Positions 35,828 through 43,685 of a stretch of DNA of 64,000 nucleotides are shown one piece after another. Below the pieces are notes generated by a model. The model saw nothing but the letters and a program-made list of their open reading frames with translations. It searched no databases and was not told the origin of the DNA. Position 1 is the stretch's first letter, and every line of letters begins with the position of its first letter. The position numbers and the translations under genes were made by a program. Where the stretch lies: the NCBI GenBank assembly GCA_963803775.1, contig CAWDNS010000006.1, positions 744,001-808,000 of the forward strand, in the 5' to 3' direction. The DNA comes from JABCZH01 sp963803775 (GTDB lineage: Bacteria > Acidobacteriota > Terriglobia > Terriglobales > Acidobacteriaceae).

Positions 35828-36517
35828 ATGGCCTCCTCTGCATCGGTCACGTCCCCGGTCACCGCGCGCCGCCGCACGCCGGCAGTCGTGGCGTTGTCGG
35901 CGAAGACCCGTTTTGACCGCAGGCTGAACAAGATTCTGCTTCACGCCGCCGAAGTGTTCTACGAAAAAGGCTACGCTGGCGCATCCATGCGCGATCTTGG
36001 CCGCGCCAGCGGCATGTCGCTTTCGGGGCTTTACTACTATTTCGAGTCGAAAGAGAAACTGCTCTACCTGATCCAGAAGGAAACCTTCACCACCATCGTT
36101 GAACGGCTTCGAGAACGCCTGGACGCCGTCTCCGACCCTGAACAGCGCATTCGCATCTTTATCCTGAACCACCTGGAATACTTTCTGGTCAACCGCAAGG
36201 CCATGAAGGTCCTCTCTCATGAGGACGATGCGCTTACCAACGGTTTCGGCGCGGAAGTCGCCGCCATCAAGCGCGCTTACTATCGAATTTGTGTGGGACT
36301 GCTCGACGACTTCAGGCGCGAGCGTAAACTGGAAGGATCCAGCCGCCTCGCGGTTTTGAGCCTGTTTGGCATGATGAATTGGATTTATACCTGGTACAAC
36401 CCGCGCGTGGACGCCGACGCCGAAGAGATCGCCGGCAAGATGGGCGATATTTTTCTTGGTGGCGTTGGTGCGGCCGCTTCGCGCAAGAAGAGTCGCAGGA
36501 AGAAATCGGTAAACTGA
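35828..36517 (+). CDS. TetR/AcrR-family transcriptional regulator
   Basis: The helix-turn-helix is at residues ~40-85: LLHAAEVFYEKGYAGASMRDLGRASGMSLSGLYYYF, with the TetR signature GLYYYFESKEKLL. The C-terminal ligand domain is helical and ends in a basic tail (SRKKSRRKKSVN). Overall length is 229. Homologues that head acyl-CoA catabolic clusters respond to acyl-CoA thioesters. The gene is followed 36 bases later by an enoyl-CoA hydratase, so it probably regulates the downstream cluster. The ATG at 35828 is close behind the palindrome. Confidence 0.88.
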   Translation: MASSASVTSPVTARRRTPAVVALSAKTRFDRRLNKILLHAAEVFYEKGYAGASMRDLGRASGMSLSGLYYYFESKEKLLYLIQKETFTTIVERLRERLDAVSDPEQRIRIFILNHLEYFLVNRKAMKVLSHEDDALTNGFGAEVAAIKRAYYRICVGLLDDFRRERKLEGSSRLAVLSLFGMMNWIYTWYNPRVDADAEEIAGKMGDIFLGGVGAAASRKKSRRKKSVN

Positions 36518-36553
36518 ACTCAAATTCTATAGATCGCGAAAAGGAGTTTTGAC

Positions 36554-37375
36554 ATGGCTACTACGATGTCGCCCGCAACCGGCGAAACCACCAGGCAACT
36601 AGTCAACTACCGCACCGACCGCGGCGTGGCGGTGATCGAAATGTTCGATCCGCCCGCCAATACCTACACCTACGAAATGAACCGCCAGCTCGATGAGTCC
36701 ATTCTGAAGGCCCGCATGGATAATGACGTGTACGTCATCGTGCTCACCGGATCGGGAGATAAGTTCTTCTCCGCCGGCGCCAACATCAAGATGTTGTCGA
36801 GCGTCGATCCCACATTTAAGTACTATTTCTGCCTGCACGCCAACGAGATGCTGCTGCGCCTGGAGCACACGCCCAAGCTGGTGATTGCTGCCATCAACGG
36901 CCACTGCGTTGGCGGCGGACTCGAAATCGCGATGGCTGCCGACATCCGCATTGCCCGCCAGGAAGCAGGGAAGATCGGCTTGCCGGAAGTGAATCTCGGC
37001 GTGCTTCCTGGAACCGGTGGCACGCAGCGTTTGTCGCGGATGGTGGGCAAGAGCAAAGCCATCGAGCTGATGGTTACCGGCAACACCTTCTCATTCGAGG
37101 AAGCTAAAGAGATCGGGATCATCAACGACATATTCGAGCGCGACGGTTTCATGGACAACGTCATGGAGTACGCCCGTCAGTTCTGCCCGCCCAACAAAGC
37201 GGCCAAGGCGGTAGGACGAATCAAGCGCGCAGTACAAACCGGATGGGAAATTCCCATGGAGTCGGCGCTGGCCGTGGAACGCGAGAACCAGCAGATTCTT
37301 TTCCAGAGCGAAGACGCCAAAGAAGGCTTGGCGGCTTATGTGGAGAAGCGTCCGGCAGTGTTTAGAGCGAAATAA
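36554..37375 (+). CDS. Enoyl-CoA hydratase/isomerase family protein
   Basis: This is a crotonase-fold protein of 273 residues. The oxyanion-hole motifs are FFSAGANIKML and INGHCVGGGLEIAMAADIRIA, and the second catalytic region is IGLPEVNLGVLPGTGGTQRL, with Glu in the hydratase position. It hydrates or isomerises enoyl-CoA esters. AAAGGAG lies upstream of the ATG. It stands between the TetR gene and the aldehyde dehydrogenase. It is a different branch from the second crotonase at 41026, so the two probably act at different steps. Confidence 0.9.
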   Translation: MATTMSPATGETTRQLVNYRTDRGVAVIEMFDPPANTYTYEMNRQLDESILKARMDNDVYVIVLTGSGDKFFSAGANIKMLSSVDPTFKYYFCLHANEMLLRLEHTPKLVIAAINGHCVGGGLEIAMAADIRIARQEAGKIGLPEVNLGVLPGTGGTQRLSRMVGKSKAIELMVTGNTFSFEEAKEIGIINDIFERDGFMDNVMEYARQFCPPNKAAKAVGRIKRAVQTGWEIPMESALAVERENQQILFQSEDAKEGLAAYVEKRPAVFRAK

Positions 37376-37390
37376 CGAGCGCTTGCCCGT

Positions 37391-37414
37391 GGGGGCGACC
37401 GCATCGGCCGTCCC
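37391..37414 (+). repeat. REP-like palindromic element A
   Basis: The segment GGGGGCGACCGC-AT-CGGCCGTCCC aligns with the hairpin at 40198-40221 and with the element inside the molybdenum subunit at 45933-45956. It has several mismatches in the stem. It lies between the enoyl-CoA hydratase and aldehyde dehydrogenase genes. Confidence 0.45.
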
Positions 37415-37440
37415 TTACCAACGTTCGATTGGAAACCAGA

Positions 37441-38909
37441 ATGATTGCAGCCACAAAAACTAAACTCTCCCCCGGCCGGTTGTTGATTGACGGGCAGTGG
37501 GTAGAAACCGCCAAGAAATTCGACACTTCGAATCCGGCAACTGGGGAAGTCTTGACCCAGATCGCCTCGGCCTCATCCGAAGACGTCGATCGCGCCGTTG
37601 CCGCAGCTCGTAAGGCGTTCGAAGACCGCTCCGGCCCCTGGCGCAAGATGTCAGCCAGCGAGCGCGGACGCCTGATCTGGCGCCTTGCCGATCTTCTCGA
37701 AAAGAACATCGACGAGTTCGCCGAACTCGAAACTCTCGATAACGGCAAACCGATCTTCGAATCCCGCTATGTCGATATGCCGATGGTGATCGATGTCCTG
37801 CGCTATTACGCGGGTTGGGCGACTAAGATCCACGGCGAAACCGTCAATACTTTCGAGACCGCTTTCACCTACACGTTGCGCGAACCCGTTGGCGTAGTCG
37901 GCATGATCGTCCCTTGGAACTTCCCCTTGCTACTGTCCTCGTGGAAGCTGGGGCCGGCGCTGGCCTGTGGTAATACGGTTGTTTGGAAACCCGCCAGCCT
38001 GACTCCGTTGACTGCGCTGCGCTTCGGCGAGTTGGCGATGGAAGCGGGAGTCCCGGCGGGCGTGATCAACGTCATTACCGGCAACTCTGAGGTCGGCCGA
38101 ACCATGGTTCAGCCATCCCGGCATCGACAAGATTGCTTTTACCGGATCGACCGAAGTCGGCAAAGAGATCATGCGCGGCGCGGCTGACACCATGAAGCGC
38201 ATCACGCTGGAACTTGGCGGAAAATCTCCCAACATCGTATTTGCCGACGCCGACATCGACAACGCCGTGAAAGGCGCCATCACCGGGATCTTCTACGGCA
38301 AAGGCGAAGTCTGCAATGCCGGTTCGCGACTGTTCGTCGAAAGCAAAGTGCAGGACGAATTCCTGGAGAAGCTGGTCGCTCGGGCCAGCAAGATGCGACC
38401 TGCCGATCCGCTCGATCCCAAAACCCGCATGGGTGCCATCGTCAGCCAGGAGCAGATGCAGACAGTGCTGGGCTACATCGAGGCCGGCAAGAAAGAAGGC
38501 GCCAAGCTGATTGCTGGAGGAAGCCGAGTTTCGGTCGATGGCAGTAAAGGATACTTTCATCGAGCCGACCATCTTCAGTGGAGTGAGTAACGACATGAAG
38601 ATCGCGCAAGAAGAGATTTTCGGGCCGGTGCTGGCGACCATCAGCTTCGACGATATTGATCAGGCCGTCGCGCAGGCCAATCAGAATCCGTACGGGTTAG
38701 CGTCGGCGGTGTGGACGAAAGACCTAAAGAAAGCGCATCTGGTCTCGCGGCAGCTCAAAGCCGGAACAGTGTGGATCAACACTTACGGTTTGATGGACGC
38801 TGCCATGCCCTTCGGCGGATACAAGAGCAGCGGGTTGGGCCGCGAACTCGGCGAAAAAGCGCTCGAACACTATACGGAAAGCAAAACAGTTTGGATGAAC
38901 TTAGGATGA
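37441..38909 (+). pseudogene. NAD(P)-dependent aldehyde dehydrogenase, interrupted by two one-base insertions
   Basis: Read with two frame corrections, the product is a full-length (~488 residue) class 1/2-type ALDH. It has PVGVVGMIVPWNFPLLLSSW, GNTVVWKPASLTPLTALR, the catalytic Glu in LELGGKSPNIVF, the catalytic Cys in GEVCNAGSRLFV, EEIFGPVLA and PFGGYKSSGLGRELG. Frame 1 is lost at 38113-38114 (an extra C in CAGCCAT, where Q-HPGIDKIAFTG is expected). The second frame is lost near 38550-38552 (an extra T in ACTTTCATC, where GYFIEPTIF is expected). Both are insertions in short homopolymers, so sequencing error is as likely as real decay. It would oxidise an aldehyde, perhaps the semialdehyde from ring cleavage. 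Confidence 0.8.
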
Positions 38910-38972
38910 ATCATCAACCACTGAGGTCACAGATCACACACGGATTGAAACTTAGAAAAGCTCTCTATGACC

Positions 38973-38994
38973 CTCTGTGTCCTCTGTGGTTAAA
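38973..38994 (+). repeat. Dispersed CTTTGCGT-type repeat, copy 2
   Basis: CTCTGTGTCCTCTGTGGTTA followed by AA matches the repeat at 3703-3723 and 56911-56932. It immediately precedes the ribosome site of the BoxB-like gene, with its ATG at 39010. Confidence 0.55.
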
Positions 38995-39009
38995 AAAGGA
39001 ATTCTAATC

Positions 39010-40186
39010 ATGCCTGGAAAAGTAGCAAAAATCGGAACCTTCAGCGACTGGGTCGGCTTGTTTGACGATTGGCGCAAAGACATCGGCGTCAATCACAAGG
39101 AAATATGCCGACTTCAAATTCGACACTCTCTACGGCGCTATCGAAACCGACGAAATCCAGTTCGGCGCATTCAAGGGCAACAAGAAGTGGGAAAACCTGC
39201 GCCAGGTGCCCACCCAGCAGATGCGCGACGCGCTCATCAATCTAATCGTCTACCAGGGAGACACCGAATTTGCCAGCGTCGAGCAGCAGCGCAATCTGTT
39301 CGAAAGCGCGCCGACCGACTGGGACCGTCGCGCCATCACTCGCGTGATGATCGAAGAAATGCGCCATGGCTGGCAGATGTGTGCCTTGCTCATCACCCAC
39401 TTCGGCTATTCCGGAAAGGTCGAAGCGCAAAAGATGTTGGAACGCCGCGCCTTCGAAAACAAGCGTTTGCTCGGTGCCTTCAACGTGGACGTCGACAACT
39501 GGATGGACTTCTTTACCTACACCGACTTCGTCGATCGTGACGGCAAGTTCCAGTTGCAAATGCTGAAGTATTCGGCGTTTGCTCCGCTCGGCCGGTCGAT
39601 GTCTTACATGCTGCGCGAAGAAGCTTTCCATATGGGCACGGGCAACGACGGCCTGCGCCGCATTGTGGAAGCCGGCGTAATTCCCGCATGGCTGATTCAA
39701 CGTTACCTCAACAAATGGATTTCAAGTTCCTACGATTTGTTCGGCACCGATCACTCTTCCTCCGCACACTGGTCTTACGTTTGGGGTATCAAGGGCCGCT
39801 ACGACGAGCCAAAGAATGAGCAACCGGCCAAAGTCGACGACTTGAACGACTACAACCGCCAGCTCTACCGGGACGAAGTTGCGGGCCTGGTGGAGCGCTT
39901 CAATAACGGCTTAAAAGCAGGAGAACCAATACTTTACGCGCCACACATCAAGTTTAACCGTAACATTGGCCGTTGGGCTGGACAAAAATTCCACGCTCAG
40001 ACCGGCGAGCCGTTGGACGATAAAGCCTACGACCAGCATGTGAAAGAGTACATGCCGACGGCGGAAGACAAGAAGCTGCTGCTCGACATCATTGCCAACG
40101 AAAAAAGATGGATTGCACCAAAAGAAGGTGCACGCGATCCCTTGGCCTCGATCGGCGAAGTCAGAAAGTCAGCGATCAACCTGTAG
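39010..40186 (+). pseudogene. BoxB-like di-iron aryl-CoA epoxidase, with one apparent frameshift near its 5' end
   Basis: The ATG at 39010 has AAAAAAGGAATT upstream and codes for MPGKVAKIGTFSDWVGLFD. A one-base insertion in GAAATA (about 39101-39103) breaks the frame. The other frame continues YADFKFDTLYGAIETDEIQFG to the stop at 40186. The corrected product is ~391 residues. It matches benzoyl-CoA 2,3-epoxidase BoxB at QGDTEFASVEQQRNL, MIEEMRHGW, TDFVDRDGKFQL and MLREEAFHMGTG. These supply the six expected ligands: Glu86, Glu116, His119, Asp175, Glu204, His207 in corrected numbering. The spacing is almost that of BoxB from memory. It is shorter at both ends than classical BoxB, so the substrate may differ. 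The reductase partner BoxA is not in the window. Confidence 0.8.
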
Positions 40187-40197
40187 ACGAACACGCG

Positions 40198-40221
40198 GGG
40201 ACAGCCGCCCTCGGCTGTCCC
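40198..40221. repeat. REP-like palindromic element B, perfect hairpin
   Basis: GGGACAGCCG at 40198-40207 pairs perfectly with CGGCTGTCCC at 40212-40221 across a CCCT loop. It lies in the 42-base gap between the BoxB-like and CoA-transferase beta genes and ends seven bases before the beta ATG, so it could influence translation or mRNA decay. Confidence 0.65.
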
Positions 40222-40228
40222 GGAACTC

Positions 40229-41017
40229 ATGACCACCTCGACCACCATTCCGACTCCAACTTCACAGACGTTCACTATGGGCGAACTCATGGTGGCAACC
40301 GCCGCCCGCGAGATTCGAGATCGCGAGGTGGCGTTCGTCGGCATGCGCCTGCCATTGATTGCCTTCGTGGTCGCAAAGAAAGCCCATGCGCCCAATGCCA
40401 TTGGCCTTTTTGAAAATGGCGTGATCCGCTCAACCCCAGCGCCCGAGCTGATCTATACCATGGCCGATCCCCCGAATATTCTGGGAGCAACGCAGTGCCT
40501 GGACATGCTGGGCGTGATGAGCTTGCTGCAATCCGGACGCGTGCACTTGGGGTTTCTCGGCGCGGCGGAGGTTGACCGCTTCGGCAATCTGAACTCGACT
40601 GAAGTGCAGGGCCCAAAAGGCAAGGTCCGCCTACCGGGATCGGGCGGAGCTTGCGACATAGCTTCGCTGGCTCAGCGTTTCGTTGCTCTGCTGGAGCACA
40701 GCAAGCAGCGCCTGCCGGAACGAGTGTCGTTTCTCACCAGTCCAGGGAACGGCGATGGTCATGCGTGGCGCCACCATGTGGGGCTGCCCCGAGGAGGCCC
40801 GTCAGCAGTGATCACGACCAAAGCCGTGCTCCGCTTCGGCGAAGATGGGGAAGCGTTCCTCGCTTCCGTGCATCCCGGAATCGAAGTAGAAGATGTGCTC
40901 GACAATACTGGCTGGCCGTTGCGCTGCGCCAGGGAAGTACCATCGACGCCGGAGCCGAGTGTCGCTGAGTTGCAAGCCATTCGCGAATACGACAAAGAAG
41001 GTTTTTGGACGAGTTGA
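40229..41017 (+). CDS. CoA-transferase beta subunit (glutaconate CoA-transferase / IpdB type)
   Basis: The 262-residue protein aligns with GctB-type subunits: LPLIAFVVAKKAHAPN, GFLGAAEVDRFGNLNSTEV, VRLPGSGGACDIA, FLTSPGN and VHPGIEVEDVLDNTGW. Glu62 in LFENGV falls exactly where GctB has its catalytic glutamate (VESG), so true CoA-transfer is plausible, unlike the IpdAB ring-opening hydrolases that changed this site. The alpha subunit is at 42214, separated by two genes. The ATG at 40229 has only a weak GGA; an internal ATG at 40277 is the alternative start. Confidence 0.85.
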   Translation: MTTSTTIPTPTSQTFTMGELMVATAAREIRDREVAFVGMRLPLIAFVVAKKAHAPNAIGLFENGVIRSTPAPELIYTMADPPNILGATQCLDMLGVMSLLQSGRVHLGFLGAAEVDRFGNLNSTEVQGPKGKVRLPGSGGACDIASLAQRFVALLEHSKQRLPERVSFLTSPGNGDGHAWRHHVGLPRGGPSAVITTKAVLRFGEDGEAFLASVHPGIEVEDVLDNTGWPLRCAREVPSTPEPSVAELQAIREYDKEGFWTS

Positions 41018-41025
41018 GTTTAGCT

Positions 41026-41808
41026 ATGCCGACAGCGGCAACCACACAATCGCGCCTCGACTTGGTGCTACAAGCGCCGGTTGCCCGCCTGCGTCTGACA
41101 AACCCGCCCGTAAACGTCATCGACATTCCCATGATGGAAGAGTTGACCATGGCGCTGGCTCTGATCGAATCGAATGCTGATATCGCGACTGTAGTTCTAT
41201 CGGGCTCGCAAAAGGTTTTCTCCGCCGGTGTCGATGTCGCCGCCCACACCCCCGACAAAGTTCGCGAGATGCTGGCCAAGTTTCACGGCGTGATTCACGC
41301 CTTGATCAACAGCCGAAAAGTGACCATTGCCTGCGTTCACGGCAACTGCCTGGGCGGAGGCGCGGAACTGGCGGCGGTTTGTGATCTGGTTTATACGTCC
41401 GAGTCGGCCACGTGGGGCTTTCCTGAAATCAAGCTGGGATGCTACCCGCCGGTCGCGGCCACGGTGCTGTCAGCCATCATCGGCCAGAAACGCGCAGCAG
41501 AACTCATTCTCACCGGGCGAACCATTACCGGCAGGGAAGCCTCGGACATCGGCCTGGCTAATCGAGCCGTTCCGGACGCGGAAGTAGAGGCAGCAGCGCA
41601 AGAGTCGCTGGATCGCTTGGCAAAGCTGAGTCCGGCGGCGCTGCCGCTGACCAAGAAAGCGATCTATGTCTGGGACGCGATGCACTTTCACAAGGGCTTG
41701 GCGCGCGCTGAGAGCATTTACCTCGATGAATTGATGAAGACTCACGACGCGCAGGAAGGAATCAACGCGTTCCTCGAGAAGCGGCAGCCGAAGTGGACGG
41801 GGGAGTGA
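41026..41808 (+). CDS. Cyclohexa-1,5-dienecarbonyl-CoA hydratase-like crotonase (Dch type)
   Basis: This ~260-residue crotonase resembles Dch of the anaerobic benzoyl-CoA pathway more than ordinary enoyl-CoA hydratases. It has VFSAGVDVAAHTPDKVREML, CVHGNCLGGGAELAAVCDLV, WGFPEIKLGCYPPVAATV and the C-terminal ESIYLDELMKTHDAQEGINA followed by FLEKR, which closely matches the Thauera Dch tail as I remember it. Dch adds water to the 1,5-dienoyl-CoA produced by benzoyl-CoA reductase. No such reductase is in the window. ATG at 41026 is nine bases after the beta-subunit stop. An ordinary crotonase role remains possible. Confidence 0.8.
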   Translation: MPTAATTQSRLDLVLQAPVARLRLTNPPVNVIDIPMMEELTMALALIESNADIATVVLSGSQKVFSAGVDVAAHTPDKVREMLAKFHGVIHALINSRKVTIACVHGNCLGGGAELAAVCDLVYTSESATWGFPEIKLGCYPPVAATVLSAIIGQKRAAELILTGRTITGREASDIGLANRAVPDAEVEAAAQESLDRLAKLSPAALPLTKKAIYVWDAMHFHKGLARAESIYLDELMKTHDAQEGINAFLEKRQPKWTGE

Positions 41809-42221
41809 TGGCGGAGTTGGCCCAAGAACCGAAGAAACATCTGGCGCTCGACACCGACCGTGGTTCGGCCGTGGCGATGATTATCTTGTTTGCGGTCTGC
41901 GCCCTGTCTGCCGCCACCACAATGCTTAAGATTGTGCACAGGAGTCAACCAGTCGTCTCTGGCACTATTCACTGGCAGACGTGGCTCGTGCTCGGCACGT
42001 GTCCCGTGTACTTTTTCGGTATGCGTGAACGCTTGCTTCGCATTATCTGCGTAGTGATTGCAGTCGGCCCCGTTTCCCGCGTGCTGCTGTGGCTGCTGAA
42101 GGCACCGCTGGACACACTGATTGCTAATGCCGCGTTTCTGCGCGTGATCGACCTGATGCTGTACGTCGGTGTCTGCGTATATGCTCCGTATTGGTTCAAG
42201 TCCAAGATCAGACATGTCTAA
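41808..42221 (+). CDS. Small four-helix membrane protein of unknown function
   Basis: The 137-residue protein has about four hydrophobic stretches (SAVAMIILFAVCALSAATTML, WLVLGTCPVYFFGM, LLRIICVVIAVGPVSRVLLWL, VIDLMLYVGVCVYAPYWF). No family is recognised. Its ATG shares a base with the hydratase stop (TGATG). Its stop lies inside the alpha-subunit start (eight-base overlap), so it is translated as part of the cluster. It might assist uptake or anchoring; this is a guess. Confidence 0.65.
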   Translation: MAELAQEPKKHLALDTDRGSAVAMIILFAVCALSAATTMLKIVHRSQPVVSGTIHWQTWLVLGTCPVYFFGMRERLLRIICVVIAVGPVSRVLLWLLKAPLDTLIANAAFLRVIDLMLYVGVCVYAPYWFKSKIRHV

Positions 42222-43122
42222 ACTCCTCACCATGCGCGAAGCCATTGCCGATCTACTCCCCGACGGCGCCTCGGTCGCGCTCGGCCTCCAGATGGAGCAG
42301 ATGATCCCCTTCGCCGCTGGTCACGAAGTCATCCGGCAGAAGAAGCGCGGCCTCACGCTCATCGGGCCAATTTCTGACATTCTCTTCGATCAACTCATTG
42401 GCGCGGGATGTGTAGAGAAAGTCATCGCCGCCTGGGTGGGCAACGTGATGATGGGTTCGGCCTACAACTTCCGCCGCGCAGTAGAAGACGAGGGCATAAA
42501 GGTTTTCAACATGACCAACTTCACCGTAGCTCTCGCGCTGCAAGCGGGAGCGATGGGCGTGCCCTTCCTGCCGACAAAAACGGCTTTGGGCAGCGACACC
42601 ACCAAGGGCAATCACTTCTTCTATCAGATATTTTCACCCTTTGAAGGAAAAGAGTCTCTGTGGGCTGTTCGCGCTCTGACTCCTGATGTCACTATCGTCC
42701 AGGTGCAGCGAGCCGACCGCGAGGGCAACGCCCATTGCTGGGGCAACTTCGGTGTGATGATCGAAGGCGTTCGCGCCGCCAAGCGTGTGATTGTTGCGGC
42801 GGAAGAAATCGTCGAGCCAGAAGTTATCGCAAGTGATCCTAACCGAACCGTGATTCCAGGATTCCTGGTAAATGCCGTCGTCGAGTGCCCGTATGGAGCG
42901 CATCCTTCGCCGGTGCAGGGATACTACAAACGAGACGATGCCTACTTCCGCCAGTATCACGAACAAACGAAAACCAAGCAGGACACCGAGGCCTGGCTCT
43001 CGCGCTGGGTCTATGACGTAGCCGATCGCCGGACCTACATGAATCAATTGGGAGCCTGCCGAGTAGACGATCTCGGGGTGAGGCAGCACGCCTACGCCGC
43101 GCAGGCGGATTTTGGATATTAA
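42214..43122 (+). CDS. CoA-transferase alpha subunit (glutaconate CoA-transferase / IpdA type)
   Basis: The 302-residue subunit resembles GctA, with LLTMREAIADLLPDGASVALGL, FAAGHEVIRQKKRGLTLIGP, LQAGAMGVPFLPTKTALGSD, GNAHCWGNFGV and VVECPYGAHPSPVQGYYKRD. It would combine with the beta subunit encoded at 40229 to move CoA between carboxylic acids, or act as a ring-opening hydrolase as IpdAB does. The start at 42214 overlaps the membrane-protein gene by eight bases. It is unusual for the two subunits to be separated by two genes. Confidence 0.87.
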   Translation: MSKLLTMREAIADLLPDGASVALGLQMEQMIPFAAGHEVIRQKKRGLTLIGPISDILFDQLIGAGCVEKVIAAWVGNVMMGSAYNFRRAVEDEGIKVFNMTNFTVALALQAGAMGVPFLPTKTALGSDTTKGNHFFYQIFSPFEGKESLWAVRALTPDVTIVQVQRADREGNAHCWGNFGVMIEGVRAAKRVIVAAEEIVEPEVIASDPNRTVIPGFLVNAVVECPYGAHPSPVQGYYKRDDAYFRQYHEQTKTKQDTEAWLSRWVYDVADRRTYMNQLGACRVDDLGVRQHAYAAQADFGY

Positions 43123-43129
43123 AGCGCTA

Positions 43130-43183
43130 CTAGCTCCAGGCTCCTAGCTAGATTTTCGCTAGCAGCCAGGGGCCAGAAACTAG
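43130..43183. repeat. CTAG-rich spacer
   Basis: The 71-base gap between the CoA-transferase alpha gene and the 2Fe-2S subunit gene holds five CTAG tetranucleotides, at 43130, 43144, 43148, 43159 and 43180, in imperfect repeats such as CTAGC and AGCCAGGGGCC. CTAG is usually rare, so this looks like a small repetitive insert. Confidence 0.4.
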
Positions 43184-43193
43184 AAGCTGCACT

Positions 43194-43685
43194 ATGAAAA
43201 AAGAACTCATCGAACTTCGCGTCAACGGTCGCTCGCACGAGATCGCCATCGAGCCTAGCAAACTGTTGCTCGATACGCTACGCCAGGACCTTGACCTGAC
43301 TGGCTCGAAACGCGGCTGTGACGATTCTTCCTGCGGCGCTTGTACCGTTCAGGTGGATGGAATCCCCATGCTTTCCTGCACTATGCTGGCCGCCAGTTGT
43401 GAAGGCCAGGAGATCACTACGGTCGAAGGAGTGAGCGAACACGGGAGCCTGGCGGCGATCCAGAAGGCCTACGGCGACTGGGGCGGGTCGCAATGCGGCT
43501 ATTGCACTCCAGGCTTCATGATGACGGTGAGGCATCTGCTGGCTCAGAACCCGAATCCGACGGAAGCAGAAATTCGCAATGGACTGAGCAGCAATCTGTG
43601 CCGCTGTACTGGCTACAGCCAGATGTACCAGGCAATCAAAGCGGCGATTGACGCGGAGCAGAAGGGAATCGCGGTGGCGAGATGA
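43194..43685 (+). CDS. Molybdenum hydroxylase 2Fe-2S subunit (4-hydroxybenzoyl-CoA reductase gamma-like)
   Basis: The 163-residue protein has the ferredoxin-like 2Fe-2S site (KRGCDDSSCGACTVQVDG with LSCTML) and the second all-helical 2Fe-2S site (SQCGYCTPGFMMT and SNLCRCTGYSQM), the order typical of XdhC/HcrC. It passes electrons between the molybdenum subunit and FAD. It starts the hydroxylase block and overlaps the next gene by four bases (ATGA). Confidence 0.92.
   Translation: MKKELIELRVNGRSHEIAIEPSKLLLDTLRQDLDLTGSKRGCDDSSCGACTVQVDGIPMLSCTMLAASCEGQEITTVEGVSEHGSLAAIQKAYGDWGGSQCGYCTPGFMMTVRHLLAQNPNPTEAEIRNGLSSNLCRCTGYSQMYQAIKAAIDAEQKGIAVAR

Noticed and set aside
39062..40186. An independent start for the BoxB-like protein at 39062
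   Set aside because: The first 14 codons of that frame have no similarity to the family, while the frame from 39010 has a good ribosome site and joins after one base is removed.
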